Assembly (NCBI RefSeq): GCF_019801215.1
Contig: NZ_JAHVJO010000001.1
Location: 1,116,001 to 1,180,000, forward strand
DNA: 64,000 bases
Direction: 5' to 3'
Origin: Fictibacillus nanhaiensis
GTDB lineage: Bacteria > Bacillota > Bacilli > Bacillales > Fictibacillaceae
A model generated the notes under the pieces. It was not told the DNA's origin. It ran no database searches and worked only from the letters and a program-made list of their open reading frames with translations. Shown one piece after another: positions 34,551 through 42,736 of this stretch. Within the stretch, counting starts at the first letter, position 1; each line of letters opens with the position of its first letter. Position numbers and translations under genes: made by a program.

Positions 34551-34745
34551 TAATCCTTGCTGCTTTTGGAAATGGTTAATTTCCGTTTCAGGTGCTCGCT
34601 TTCCGCAAGGCAGGCGGTGAGCCACATTCGTACGTTTCACTCTTAAGTGTCTCACCTGCCCACCTGTCCCACAGGAGTCTCCCACCTTACACTCCAATCA
34701 ACTATTACATGAAGCATTACATAAATCTCTCTGCAGCAACAATCT
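34551..34745. repeat. Interspersed palindromic repeat, copy 2
   Basis: About 195 bp, same orientation as copy 1. The core matches copy 1 in GATTTCCGTT(T/A)CAGG-like, CTCGCTTTCC, GCGGTGAGCCAC, GTCTCACCTG, AGGAGTCTC and CCAATCAACT segments. Terminal repeats are TAATCCTTGCTGC (34551-34563) and GCAGCAACAATCT (34733-34745), 10 of 13 complementary. It sits between spoIIGA and ftsZ and carries no gene. Confidence 0.82.
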
Positions 34746-34802
34746 ACTTTTCAATAATCCTTTTAAATATAAAGCCAAAAGAAGTTAAGAAAGGCTGTTT
34801 TC

Positions 34803-34983
34803 TATAAAATTGTAGCTTTTGAATGTTTTAATCTTTTTTATTCTCTACATTTGCATGGTTGATTGGAGTAAGGTTGCCTAGTGGAGGACCGGTCAGGTAG
34901 AGACTCATAATAGCGCAAAGCAGCAGGAGGTTCACCGTACGATCCGCGGAAAGCGAGCAATCTAACAAAAGCAACCTTGAATA
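34803..34983. repeat. Interspersed palindromic repeat, copy 3 (inverted, decayed)
   Basis: Read on the minus strand it shares CTCGCTTTCCGCGG, ACGGTGAACC, GAGTCTC, CTCCAATCAACC and the end AAAGCTACAATTTT with copies 1 and 2 (copy 1 has AAAGCAACAATCTTTT). The other end (AAGGTTGCTTTTGTT) is shorter, so this copy is degraded. It faces copy 2 at about 57 bp. The whole 34500-34999 stretch has no supportable gene. Confidence 0.72.
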
Positions 34984-34999
34984 CGAAGAGTAACAAAAT

Positions 35000-35031
35000 A
35001 AAAAAAGCATGCTCTCTATCGAGAACATGCT
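35000..35031 (-). terminator. Terminator after ftsZ
   Basis: AGCATGTTCTC and GAGAGCATGCT form a hairpin (35006-35031) followed by TTTTTATTTT on the minus strand, 15 bp past the ftsZ stop. Confidence 0.88.
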
Positions 35032-35045
35032 TTTATTTGCTGTAT

Positions 35046-36236
35046 TTATCTTCTTCTGTTACGGCTGCGGTTGCGTAAGAACGTTGGAATATCGAGTGTA
35101 TCCGAATCAGTGTTTGTATAAGAAGTGTTTCTTGATTCAGACTGGTTATCCTCACGTGATTGTGATTGAGCCTGCCCTTGTGATTGCGGCTGACTTTGAT
35201 TTGAGTGAGATTGATTAGAAGATGCAGGAGATTGCTGCATTCTAGGTCGCTCTGCTCGCTGCTGATTATTTACAAGCTTTTCAGCCTCATCAAACCCCGT
35301 TGCAATTACAGTAACAAGAATTTCATCTTTTAGTTCCTCATTGATTACAGAACCGAAGATCATATTTACTTCAGGATCTGACGCTGATGATACGATGTCT
35401 GCAGCTTCATTTACTTCATATAAGCTTAAGTTCGCACCACCTGTAATATTCATCAACACCCCTTTAGCTCCATCAATGGATGTTTCAAGAAGAGGAGATG
35501 AAATAGCTTTTTTAGCAGCTTCTGCTGCACGGTTCTCACCTGTACCTACACCGATTCCCATTAATGCAGAACCACGCTCAGTCATAATCGTCTTTACATC
35601 TGCAAAGTCCAAGTTAATTAATCCCGGTACAGCAATCAAGTCAGAAATACCTTGTACACCTTGACGCAGAACGTTATCCGCTTCACGGAAAGCTTCAAGC
35701 ATCGGAGTGTTTTTATCAACGATTTCTAACAAGCGGTCGTTCGGAATAACGATTAGAGTGTCTACTTTTTCTTTTAATACAGAAATTCCGCCAACTGCTT
35801 GAGTTGATCGCTTACGTCCTTCAAACGTGAACGGTCTTGTAACTACCCCAACAGTAAGTGCACCTAAGTCTTTTGCGATTTCAGCTACAACTGGTGCTGC
35901 ACCTGTTCCGGTACCCCCACCCATTCCAGCTGTCACGAAAACCATATCAGCACCGCTAAGGGCTTCTTCAATCTGTTCACGGCTTTCTTCAGCCGCTTTT
36001 TTACCGATATCAGGATTCGCACCTGCCCCAAGTCCTCTTGTTAACTTAGTTCCGATTTGCATCTTTACTGGTGCTTTAGAAAGATTTAATGCTTGTGCAT
36101 CTGTGTTGACACAGATAAACTCCACACCTTGTACTCCATGTTCAATCATACGGTTAACAGCGTTACTTCCGCCGCCGCCAACACCTATCACTTTAATCGT
36201 TGCCAATTGATCCATATTCATATCAAACTCTAACAT
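35046..36236 (-). CDS. ftsZ: Cell division GTPase FtsZ
   Basis: Tubulin-like GTPase that forms the Z ring. The 396-residue product has the GTP signature [10 protein letters not shown] (about 104-113), the synergy-loop segment [11 protein letters not shown] (about 206-216), a disordered linker rich in Gln and Ser (about 325-375), and the C-terminal tail [11 protein letters not shown] that binds FtsA and SepF, followed by a basic RNRRR end. It follows ftsA by 32 bp. Confidence 0.98.
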   Translation of the reverse strand: MLEFDMNMDQLATIKVIGVGGGGSNAVNRMIEHGVQGVEFICVNTDAQALNLSKAPVKMQIGTKLTRGLGAGANPDIGKKAAEESREQIEEALSGADMVFVTAGMGGGTGTGAAPVVAEIAKDLGALTVGVVTRPFTFEGRKRSTQAVGGISVLKEKVDTLIVIPNDRLLEIVDKNTPMLEAFREADNVLRQGVQGISDLIAVPGLINLDFADVKTIMTERGSALMGIGVGTGENRAAEAAKKAISSPLLETSIDGAKGVLMNITGGANLSLYEVNEAADIVSSASDPEVNMIFGSVINEELKDEILVTVIATGFDEAEKLVNNQQRAERPRMQQSPASSNQSHSNQSQPQSQGQAQSQSREDNQSESRNTSYTNTDSDTLDIPTFLRNRSRNRRR

Positions 36237-36268
36237 GAGCGTTCCTCCTAATGACTAGTTCCTTTAAG

Positions 36269-37549
36269 TTATTCGAAAAATAATCCAAACCAGTCTTTCA
36301 CTTTTGATTTCATTGTGCCTGATTGTTTTTCTTGTGCTGACTTTTGGCTTGACTGTTTCTTTTTAGGCAAGGATTCACCAGCATTTTCAGCTAGTGCAGA
36401 AGCTACTTCCTTACCTTGTACTTTTATGTTTTTATGAGTAAATTGAATCAGCCCTACTCCTGCCGTAAACTTAGGTTCTCTAACACCAATGTAATCAGGC
36501 AATGAAACTCTTACGTTTTGTTGGAAGATATCCTGAGCTAACTCAAGCACTCCAGGAATTGCAGCGACTCCACCTGTTATAACAAAGCCACCCGGCAATT
36601 CTGAATAACCTCGTTCATGCAATTCATCATCGATCATTTCAAAAATTTCAGCCATTCGAGCCTCAATGATTAACGACAATTCATATTGAGATATTTCTTG
36701 TTCTTGAGAAGACCCTATCTGTGAAACAGTAAACGTTTCATCTTTTGATGCATAATCAACAAATGAATGCCCGTGTTTCAACTTGATTTTTTCAGCATCT
36801 TCAGCAGAAGTTCTTAACCCGATTGATATGTCCTTTGTAATAAAGTCTCCGCCTATAGGAAGAACAGATGTAATTTGCATCGTTCCTTGGTCAAAAACGG
36901 AAAGCGTTGTTGAACCTCCGCCAATATCAATCAGTGCCACTCCAAGCTCCATTTCATCACGTGAAAGAGCGATAGATGAAGTAGCTAATGGTTCTAAACA
37001 AATATCAGCTACTGTAAGTCCTGCTCGCTCCACACAACGAAGTAAGTTATGTAAGATGGTTTTAGAACCGGTAATAACCGTTCCTTCCATTTCTAATCGC
37101 ACACCTAGCATGCCTCTAGGATCAATAATCTCATCTGTTCCATCAACAATAAACTGACGAGGGATCACATCGATGATTTCACGCTCTGGAGGCACTGACA
37201 TTACTTGAGCTGCCTCTATAACTCTAGCAATATCTTCATCGCCAATTTCACGGTCTTCTCTGGAAACGGCTACAACACCGTGGCAAGGCTGAAGTTGAAT
37301 ATGGTTTCCTTTAACACCTACTATAACAGCGTTGATTGGAATACCCAACATTCTTTCTGCCTGTTCTACGGCTTTTTTAATGGAACGAACAGTTTCATCA
37401 ATATCTACAATGGAACCTTTTCTGATTCCAGCTGATTTCGCATGGCCAACACCAATAACATTAAAGGACTCACTGGTCATTTCTCCAATGATTACTTTAA
37501 TATTGGATGTACCGATGTCTAAACTTACATAAATTTCATTGCTGTTCAT
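36269..37549 (-). CDS. ftsA: Cell division protein FtsA
   Basis: Actin-like ATPase that anchors FtsZ to the membrane. The 426-residue product begins VSLDIGTSNIKVIIGE (phosphate 1 loop), has LIDIGGGSTTLSV (phosphate 2) and VITGGVAAIPG (adenosine loop), and ends in an amphipathic membrane-targeting helix, KSKVKDWFGLFFE. A basic, Gln-rich linker (about 388-410) precedes it. A sigma-H-type promoter lies upstream. Confidence 0.97.
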   Translation of the reverse strand: MNSNEIYVSLDIGTSNIKVIIGEMTSESFNVIGVGHAKSAGIRKGSIVDIDETVRSIKKAVEQAERMLGIPINAVIVGVKGNHIQLQPCHGVVAVSREDREIGDEDIARVIEAAQVMSVPPEREIIDVIPRQFIVDGTDEIIDPRGMLGVRLEMEGTVITGSKTILHNLLRCVERAGLTVADICLEPLATSSIALSRDEMELGVALIDIGGGSTTLSVFDQGTMQITSVLPIGGDFITKDISIGLRTSAEDAEKIKLKHGHSFVDYASKDETFTVSQIGSSQEQEISQYELSLIIEARMAEIFEMIDDELHERGYSELPGGFVITGGVAAIPGVLELAQDIFQQNVRVSLPDYIGVREPKFTAGVGLIQFTHKNIKVQGKEVASALAENAGESLPKKKQSSQKSAQEKQSGTMKSKVKDWFGLFFE

Positions 37550-37637
37550 TCTGTGGCACCTCCTAACCTTTCATCCAATAAATCTTCATCTTTAAATAAA
37601 TAAACACTATTCCTTCATTTTCGCTTAATTATGGAAT

Positions 37638-37666
37638 AAATTCCACAAACAACAGGTTATCCCTCT
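37638..37666 (-). promoter_or_regulatory. Sigma-H-type promoter for ftsA-ftsZ
   Basis: AGAGGGATA (37666-37658), 11-bp spacer, GTGGAATTT (37646-37638) fits the sigma-H pattern RNAGGAWWW-N11/12-RNNGAATWW with one mismatch. B. subtilis ftsAZ also has a sigma-H promoter used at the onset of sporulation. Confidence 0.6.
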
Positions 37667-37692
37667 TTTTTTTTACCGGTTTTTCAAATTTT

Positions 37693-38046
37693 TTAGGCCT
37701 TTTTACGTGATTCAGTCCATTTCGAGATTAATAGTCGCCTTATCACAGCAATATTATTAAACAACCTTACCCCAAAAGCAAAAATTGCGGCTAAATACAG
37801 GTCTATACCAAGATGAACACCTAGATACGCTAATCCGGCAGCCAGTAAAATATTAAAGAAAAAACCTGTAATGAACACTTTATCTTCAAAGCTGCCTTGT
37901 AAATGTGCACGTATACCGCCAAATAATGTGTCAAGTGCAGCCAAGACAGCGATTGATAAATAATTTGAGTATTCAGGAGGGACCCGAAGATCAGACATGA
38001 AACCCAATAAAAGACCTAGTAAAAGTCCCAGTACCGGTAACCACAT
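37693..38046 (-). CDS. sbp: Small basic protein Sbp
   Basis: 117-residue membrane protein with three to four hydrophobic segments (DUF1290), normally found between ylxX and ftsA in Bacilli. It has the conserved LLGLLLGFMSDLRVPPEYSNYLSIAVLAALD-type block (here residues 8-40). No biochemical role is established. It starts 1 bp after the ylxX stop. Confidence 0.9.
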   Translation of the reverse strand: MWLPVLGLLLGLLLGFMSDLRVPPEYSNYLSIAVLAALDTLFGGIRAHLQGSFEDKVFITGFFFNILLAAGLAYLGVHLGIDLYLAAIFAFGVRLFNNIAVIRRLLISKWTESRKKA

Positions 38047-38047
38047 C

Positions 38048-38758
38048 TTACGTTTCCTCCTTTGCCGGTTTCATGTACTTCACCTTCACTGATTGTTCAT
38101 AGGCTGGCAGTATAACTTCAGCAAGAGAGGCTTCCACGAAAAAATTTTCTCGCACAAACTCTTCTACAGCTGGAGATGCAATGATTTTCCGATGCAGCTT
38201 TTCATTGTTTTTTGCCAGTACGTGAATTTGGATGGGGAATGAAGAAACAGGCTCATTGTTGATATAAATGTCACCATTTACTTCCCTGATTGGTGTTTTT
38301 GATACGATCCGCTGTCCATCAATACTGATTTCCTTTGCATCATATCTATTTAATTCATTAACAAGTCTTCTAAGCATATCAGGATCAATCTTTGGCAGCG
38401 GGCGATCTCCAATTAGCTGGTCACTAAAAGGTTCGATAGTCATTACAATTCCTTGTCCGCTAACGGTTGTTAATCCCGCTTGTTTTTTCAAATCCGCCAA
38501 AGCTTTTTCCATCGCTTTAATTTTTTCATCGTTACCTTCTGATTCGTACTTATTCAATAATTCATTATAACGCTGAAGTTCCTCATTTAGCTCTTGCTGA
38601 CGTTGTTTTTCTTTTTCAAGGTCTGCTCTTAGTTCCCACAGGTCCCGGGTATCTCTTACGATTGGGTTGTTCGTAGTCTCAAACTGAACCGCCAGCATTC
38701 CGCCTATTATGAGGGCAATCGTTGCAAACATAAATTGTCTTTCCTTCAACTTACTCAT
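38048..38758 (-). CDS. ylxX: YlxX, DUF881 family membrane protein
   Basis: 236 residues: a short cytoplasmic start, one N-terminal membrane segment (about 10-26), a coiled coil (about 45-95), then the extracellular DUF881 domain (TVSGQGIVMTIEP, LVNELNRYDAKEISIDGQRI). It is paired with the related ylxW and overlaps it by 4 bp. Its role near the divisome is not known. Confidence 0.9.
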   Translation of the reverse strand: MSKLKERQFMFATIALIIGGMLAVQFETTNNPIVRDTRDLWELRADLEKEKQRQQELNEELQRYNELLNKYESEGNDEKIKAMEKALADLKKQAGLTTVSGQGIVMTIEPFSDQLIGDRPLPKIDPDMLRRLVNELNRYDAKEISIDGQRIVSKTPIREVNGDIYINNEPVSSFPIQIHVLAKNNEKLHRKIIASPAVEEFVRENFFVEASLAEVILPAYEQSVKVKYMKPAKEET

Positions 38759-39450
38759 CCCTCTTCTGTAAGAAATGGCTCCATTTCGATTGCGTTTTCT
38801 TGTTCCACACGCACTTCAACACCATCATTTACAACCTTATCCACTATATAAAGGTTAAGTGATTTCTCCAGTGCAGGTGAGTCACCTATTGCAGTAATAA
38901 CGAATGGCGCAGGATACTGGTTCCCATCCACACTAACTACCGGTCCTATGCAAGCTATATAAGTATCGTGTGAAATCCTTTGACCGTTAACCGCAATTGC
39001 CTCTGCCCCAGAAACATGAAGTTCATCAATGACACTTCTAATATGTTCTTCATGAACGATATAGTTGTTTGGGTTCTCATCTTCTGGAATATATGAGGAG
39101 TCTTGCAGGGTAACTTTTACCCCCTCCCCTTCCACTTTAACATTTCCTACTACCATTCTCAGTTGCTTCAAATCTTCTACGAGGTTTGATGAAATCTCTT
39201 CTTGATTAGCGAGTTTACTTTCTTTCTCTTCAACATTTTGCTGCAAGCCCTTTAGTTCACCGGCTAACTCACGATTTGTTTTCTGGAAATTTAATATTTG
39301 ACTTCTTAATGAATCTTCTTTTTTCCATTCATTATTCTGCGCAACCTCGTTCTTTTCGAATTGAGCTCTTTGGTATGAGAAAGCTAAAATGAATCCGGTA
39401 ACCAAAAGGATAAGAGATAAAAAGAGGTGCTTCCCTTTAATTTTTCTCAT
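38755..39450 (-). CDS. ylxW: YlxW, DUF881 family membrane protein
   Basis: 231 residues with the same plan as YlxX: membrane segment at about 7-23, coiled coil (about 30-80), DUF881 domain (VKVEGEGVKVTLQDSS, VIDELHVSGAEAIAVNGQRI). The open frame goes back to 39486, but ATG 39450, six bases after GGAGG, is the credible start and overlaps divIB by only 14 bp. The tandem with ylxX looks like an old duplication. Confidence 0.9.
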   Translation of the reverse strand: MRKIKGKHLFLSLILLVTGFILAFSYQRAQFEKNEVAQNNEWKKEDSLRSQILNFQKTNRELAGELKGLQQNVEEKESKLANQEEISSNLVEDLKQLRMVVGNVKVEGEGVKVTLQDSSYIPEDENPNNYIVHEEHIRSVIDELHVSGAEAIAVNGQRISHDTYIACIGPVVSVDGNQYPAPFVITAIGDSPALEKSLNLYIVDKVVNDGVEVRVEQENAIEMEPFLTEEG

Positions 39451-40213
39451 CTTTTTCCTCCGTAACTTCTCGGTTGTAGGGTTCAAATCGGGTACTGATC
39501 CCCAAATAGAACGTACCTTTTTCTTCAGGCTTTATACTGATTAATGCTGGATAATTTGAAAGTCCCTCAGAAAATTTAGAAATAGAAGTAACTACTTTAT
39601 TTCCGTCAGTCATAAACAATGTTAGTTTACTAGCGTTGTTTGAATCAGGAGTATGCATGATTTCTGAAATTCTGTGTATGATTCCTTCAGGCAGTTTTTG
39701 TAGCTCTTGTGCCATGAACTCCAGCTGTGCTGGATCCTTCCAGCTTACGATAACTGGAGCATTTACGGGTCTCTCATTTTCCTTTAACGGTTCTAGCATC
39801 TTTCCGTTTTCCATCATCGGATAATATGTATTGTCCTTTTTAAAATAACCAACACGTTTATATTCTTTAACATTAATAATGACATGGTTGAAAAAATTTT
39901 TTTCAATAGAAACGGAATGGATTTCAGAGATGGGGTCTAGTCTTTTCTTTATATCATCTTCGGAAATATTCAGGTATTTTGTTTTGGTTGATATAAGGCT
40001 TTTTTCAAGAATTTCATGATCAGTTACAAAATAATTCCCTGAAACAGATATTTTTTTAACATGACTTAAATCAGACTGAAAATAAACTACGACCATTAAT
40101 AACAGAAAGAAAAATGACAAGTAAAAAATAAGGCGTCGATTCGCTTTTTGTTTACGATGTTCTTTAAGCTTCGGAATTCGGTCCTCAATCGTGACAACCT
40201 TTACCTTGTCCAT
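39437..40213 (-). CDS. divIB: Division protein DivIB (FtsQ-type)
   Basis: Bitopic divisome protein that works with FtsL and DivIC in septal peptidoglycan synthesis. The 258-residue product has a basic cytoplasmic tail (MDKVKVVTIEDRIPKLKEHR), one membrane segment (about 28-45), a POTRA domain (about 50-120) and the FtsQ beta domain. The frame extends to 40279; ATG 40213, six bases after GGAGG, gives the family length. It is split from murB by a promoter, a short ORF and a terminator. Confidence 0.93.
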   Translation of the reverse strand: MDKVKVVTIEDRIPKLKEHRKQKANRRLIFYLSFFFLLLMVVVYFQSDLSHVKKISVSGNYFVTDHEILEKSLISTKTKYLNISEDDIKKRLDPISEIHSVSIEKNFFNHVIINVKEYKRVGYFKKDNTYYPMMENGKMLEPLKENERPVNAPVIVSWKDPAQLEFMAQELQKLPEGIIHRISEIMHTPDSNNASKLTLFMTDGNKVVTSISKFSEGLSNYPALISIKPEEKGTFYLGISTRFEPYNREVTEEKDEKN

Positions 40214-40274
40214 CCTCTTCCTCCGTTTAAAAGTTTTAGTACAAGAAAAGTAGTGTTCCTTCGTATTTCTATCA

Positions 40275-40303
40275 AACAAAAGAACTTGGCTTAAAACGCC
40301 AAG
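40275..40303 (-). terminator. Terminator-like hairpin upstream of divIB
   Basis: CTTGGC (40303-40298) pairs with GCCAAG (40290-40285) across an 7-base loop, with T-rich TTCTTTTGTTTG following. It ends the short transcript expected from the promoter at 40406-40414 and lies 62 bp before the divIB start. Confidence 0.65.
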
Positions 40304-40325
40304 CCCTTCTTATACTAAAGGCTTT

Positions 40326-40388
40326 CTATACAGCCGGTTTATTCGGTAAAAAACAAAACTGCATAATCGTTTCAAACGCAACCATCAT
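40326..40388 (-). CDS. Putative 20-residue small ORF before divIB
   Basis: Reads MMVAFETIMQFCFLPNKPAV, then TAG. It is preceded by AAGGA nine or so bases upstream and by an extended -10 promoter (40406-40414), and followed by a terminator hairpin (40285-40303), so it has the layout of a short independent gene or a leader peptide. The first ten residues resemble the start of holin-like type I toxins (M-x-x-FE-x-x-M pattern), but the hydrophobic helix is cut short, so it may be a decayed relic. No function is claimed. Confidence 0.4.
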   Translation of the reverse strand: MMVAFETIMQFCFLPNKPAV

Positions 40389-40405
40389 TTTTTCTTGTTC
40401 CTTGT

Positions 40406-40414
40406 ATTATAGCA
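40406..40414 (-). promoter_or_regulatory. Extended -10 promoter downstream of murB
   Basis: TGCTATAAT on the minus strand (40414-40406) is a perfect extended -10 element. It lies about 40 bp past the murB stop and points at the small ORF and divIB. No clear -35 box. Confidence 0.6.
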
Positions 40415-40454
40415 TGGATAAGTACCAATAAAGCACTATTTATCCATTTTTTTG

Positions 40455-41372
40455 TTATTCATTTCTTCCGATGATTTCTACTTCCGTATGAAGGTCCACT
40501 CCATGCTTTTCTTTTATCGTTTTTTGAATAAACTGAATCAAATCTAATACATCTTTTGCTCTTGCTTCCCCCGTATTCACAATAAAATTCGCATGCATCT
40601 CAGATATTTGCGCTCCACCGATCTGAGTACCCTTTAGACCAGAAGATTCGATCAAATGGCCAGCATAATTGGGTAACGGATTGCGGAATACACTTCCGCA
40701 GCATGGAAAGTTCCAAGGCTGTGTATTTCTTCTGTAGTCTTTATTCTTTTTCAGTTCGGCCATGATTGTTTCTTTGTCGCCTTTTTCCAGAACCAAAACA
40801 ACCTCAACACAAATTCCACCTTTTTCCTGCAAAACGGAAGTACGGTATGAAAACTCTAACTCTTTATTAGAAAGCCACTTCAGCTCACCGTCAGGAAATA
40901 GGATCAAAGCCTTCTCTACAATTTGAGACATATCGGAACCATGTGCACCTGCATTCATAAATACAGCACCACCAACAGAACCTGGGATTCCAGCTGCAAA
41001 CTCAAGCCCTGTGTATGCTTCGCGTGACATAAGTGTTGCAAGCGGAATGAGTGAATAGCCTCCTCCGACCGTGATCTTATCATCATTTCTTATTAAATGA
41101 TTTAGGCCTTCCCCCACTTTAATGACGACACCCTCTATCCCTCCGTCTGCTACGAGGAGGTTAGACCCTCTTCCAATAGCACGGATCGGGACATTCGTTT
41201 TCTTCATATAGGAAACGGCTGTCTTAAGACTCTCAATATTCTTTGGTTCATAGTAAAGATCAGCTGGACCGCCAATTTTTAATGTCGTATGGTTTTTTAA
41301 CGGTTCGTTAAGCATAACTGTTCCTAGATCTTCATTTTTCAGCTTTTCGGCTAACTGATTTAACGTAAACAT
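40455..41372 (-). CDS. murB: UDP-N-acetylenolpyruvoylglucosamine reductase
   Basis: FAD enzyme that completes UDP-MurNAc synthesis. The 305-residue product has the FAD segments GRGSNLLVADGG and AAGIPGSVGGAVFMNAGAHG, the CCGSVFRNP motif with the catalytic Ser, and the C-terminal Glu in LHTEVEIIG (type II MurB). The frame extends to 41399, but ATG 41372 after AGGGGG gives the family start MFTLNQLAEKL. In B. subtilis murG precedes it; here the neighbour is spoVE with a terminator between. Confidence 0.95.
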   Translation of the reverse strand: MFTLNQLAEKLKNEDLGTVMLNEPLKNHTTLKIGGPADLYYEPKNIESLKTAVSYMKKTNVPIRAIGRGSNLLVADGGIEGVVIKVGEGLNHLIRNDDKITVGGGYSLIPLATLMSREAYTGLEFAAGIPGSVGGAVFMNAGAHGSDMSQIVEKALILFPDGELKWLSNKELEFSYRTSVLQEKGGICVEVVLVLEKGDKETIMAELKKNKDYRRNTQPWNFPCCGSVFRNPLPNYAGHLIESSGLKGTQIGGAQISEMHANFIVNTGEARAKDVLDLIQFIQKTIKEKHGVDLHTEVEIIGRNE

Positions 41373-41502
41373 ATTAAAACCCCCTGCGTTCTTAGGCATA
41401 TCTCTATTTATATGCTATGCATTACTCTTTTCCATGTTTATCTCTTTCATAAACATCGATTTTGTAGTATTCGTATAAATGATCTTATTTGTTGGTATTA
41501 TT

Positions 41503-41543
41503 CGAAATAAAAAAGAAGATACCCTGTCATATAGAGACAGGGT
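41503..41543 (-). terminator. Terminator after spoVE
   Basis: ACCCTGTC (41543-41536) pairs with GACAGGGT (41528-41521), followed by ATCTTCTTTTTTATTT on the minus strand. It separates the murE-spoVE unit from murB. The remaining 41373-41502 stretch probably holds the murB promoter, but I cannot assign it. Confidence 0.88.
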
Positions 41544-41599
41544 AACCAGCATTACTTTCCTATGTTTAGAATAAGAGATATTCTTTTGAAACTCAAGTA

Positions 41600-42700
41600 T
41601 TAATAACGTGCGTAACGGCTTATATTCAAGATTACCCCAATTGATGCGAGCATTAACGTTAATGAAGAACCTCCATAACTTAAAAATGGCAAAGTTATTC
41701 CAGTAACCGGCATTAAACCAGTTACTACACCGATGTTAATCATAACTTGAATGGCAACCATTCCAATAATTCCAATCGCTAAAAAACTCCCAAAAAGATC
41801 AGGTGCACCCAAAGCGATTCTAATCCCTCTCCATAACAATAAACTAAACAACAGTAATACAAAAACACCGCCAATGAACCCTAATTCCTCTGATATGATT
41901 GCAAAAATAAAATCGGTTTGAGGTTCAGGCAAGTAGCCGAATTTTTGACGGCTCTGTCCTAGTCCAAGACCTAACAGTCCACCTGGTCCTAATGCATATA
42001 AGGATTGTATAATCTGAAAGCCGCTTCCCAGGGGATCACTCCAAGGATCAAGAAAGGATGTAATACGTTTAATCCGATATGGTGCAGAGATGATCAAACC
42101 CGCAAGACCGACTAGTCCGATTAGCCCCATTCCTACAAAATGTGATATTCGGGCTCCTGCTACGAACAGCATCACAAGACTTGTACCTACCATTACTGCC
42201 CCAGTTCCTAAATCAGGCTGAAGCATAATCATTGCAAAAGCAATCATGACCAAACTAAGAGTAGGAACCAAACCTTTTTTTAAAGATGTAATCTTTTTTT
42301 GATGTTCAGATAGATATTTTGCTAAAAAAGTAATCATTGCAAGTTTCATAAATTCAGACGGCTGAATGGAAAACGCGCCTACACCTATCCAGCTTCTTGC
42401 GCCTCCACGGACCATTCCAATTCCTGGAATGAGAACTGCGATCAATAAGAGAAAACATATGATCAGAAGAATTTTTGACCACACTCTCCAAGTCATATAG
42501 TTCACGTTCATAATAAAAAACATGGCCGCAATCCCTACTCCAGCAAACAGCAGCTGCCTTTTAGCAAAAAAGAATGAATCATCGAACTTATACAGCCCCA
42601 AATCAGCACTGGCGCTATATACCATAATAATACCGATTGACAAAAGCAATAATGTAACAATGATCATGATAATATCAGGGGTTGATTTCGTTGCAGGCAA
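41600..42700 (-). CDS. spoVE: SpoVE, SEDS-family peptidoglycan polymerase
   Basis: SEDS glycosyltransferase needed for spore cortex synthesis, partnering SpoVD. About ten membrane segments, and the SEDS signatures PSEFMKLAMI, LQPDLGTGAV, GLGLGQSRQKFGYLPEPQTDFIF and FLSYGGSSL. Close residue-level resemblance to B. subtilis SpoVE points to SpoVE rather than vegetative FtsW. The frame extends to TTG 42715; TTG 42700, seven bases after GAGGTG, gives 366 residues, the B. subtilis length. Confidence 0.9.
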   Translation of the reverse strand: MPATKSTPDIIMIIVTLLLLSIGIIMVYSASADLGLYKFDDSFFFAKRQLLFAGVGIAAMFFIMNVNYMTWRVWSKILLIICFLLLIAVLIPGIGMVRGGARSWIGVGAFSIQPSEFMKLAMITFLAKYLSEHQKKITSLKKGLVPTLSLVMIAFAMIMLQPDLGTGAVMVGTSLVMLFVAGARISHFVGMGLIGLVGLAGLIISAPYRIKRITSFLDPWSDPLGSGFQIIQSLYALGPGGLLGLGLGQSRQKFGYLPEPQTDFIFAIISEELGFIGGVFVLLLFSLLLWRGIRIALGAPDLFGSFLAIGIIGMVAIQVMINIGVVTGLMPVTGITLPFLSYGGSSLTLMLASIGVILNISRYARY

Positions 42701-42736
42701 AGGGAAACACCTCAACTCTTGTTATTTGTACAAACT

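Noticed and set aside
34526-34579. 17-codon plus-strand ORF MTELNAVFVILAAFGNG between spoIIGA and repeat copy 2
   Set aside because: It ends inside the repeat's terminal sequence, has no convincing ribosome binding site or promoter, and could arise by chance in AT-rich DNA.
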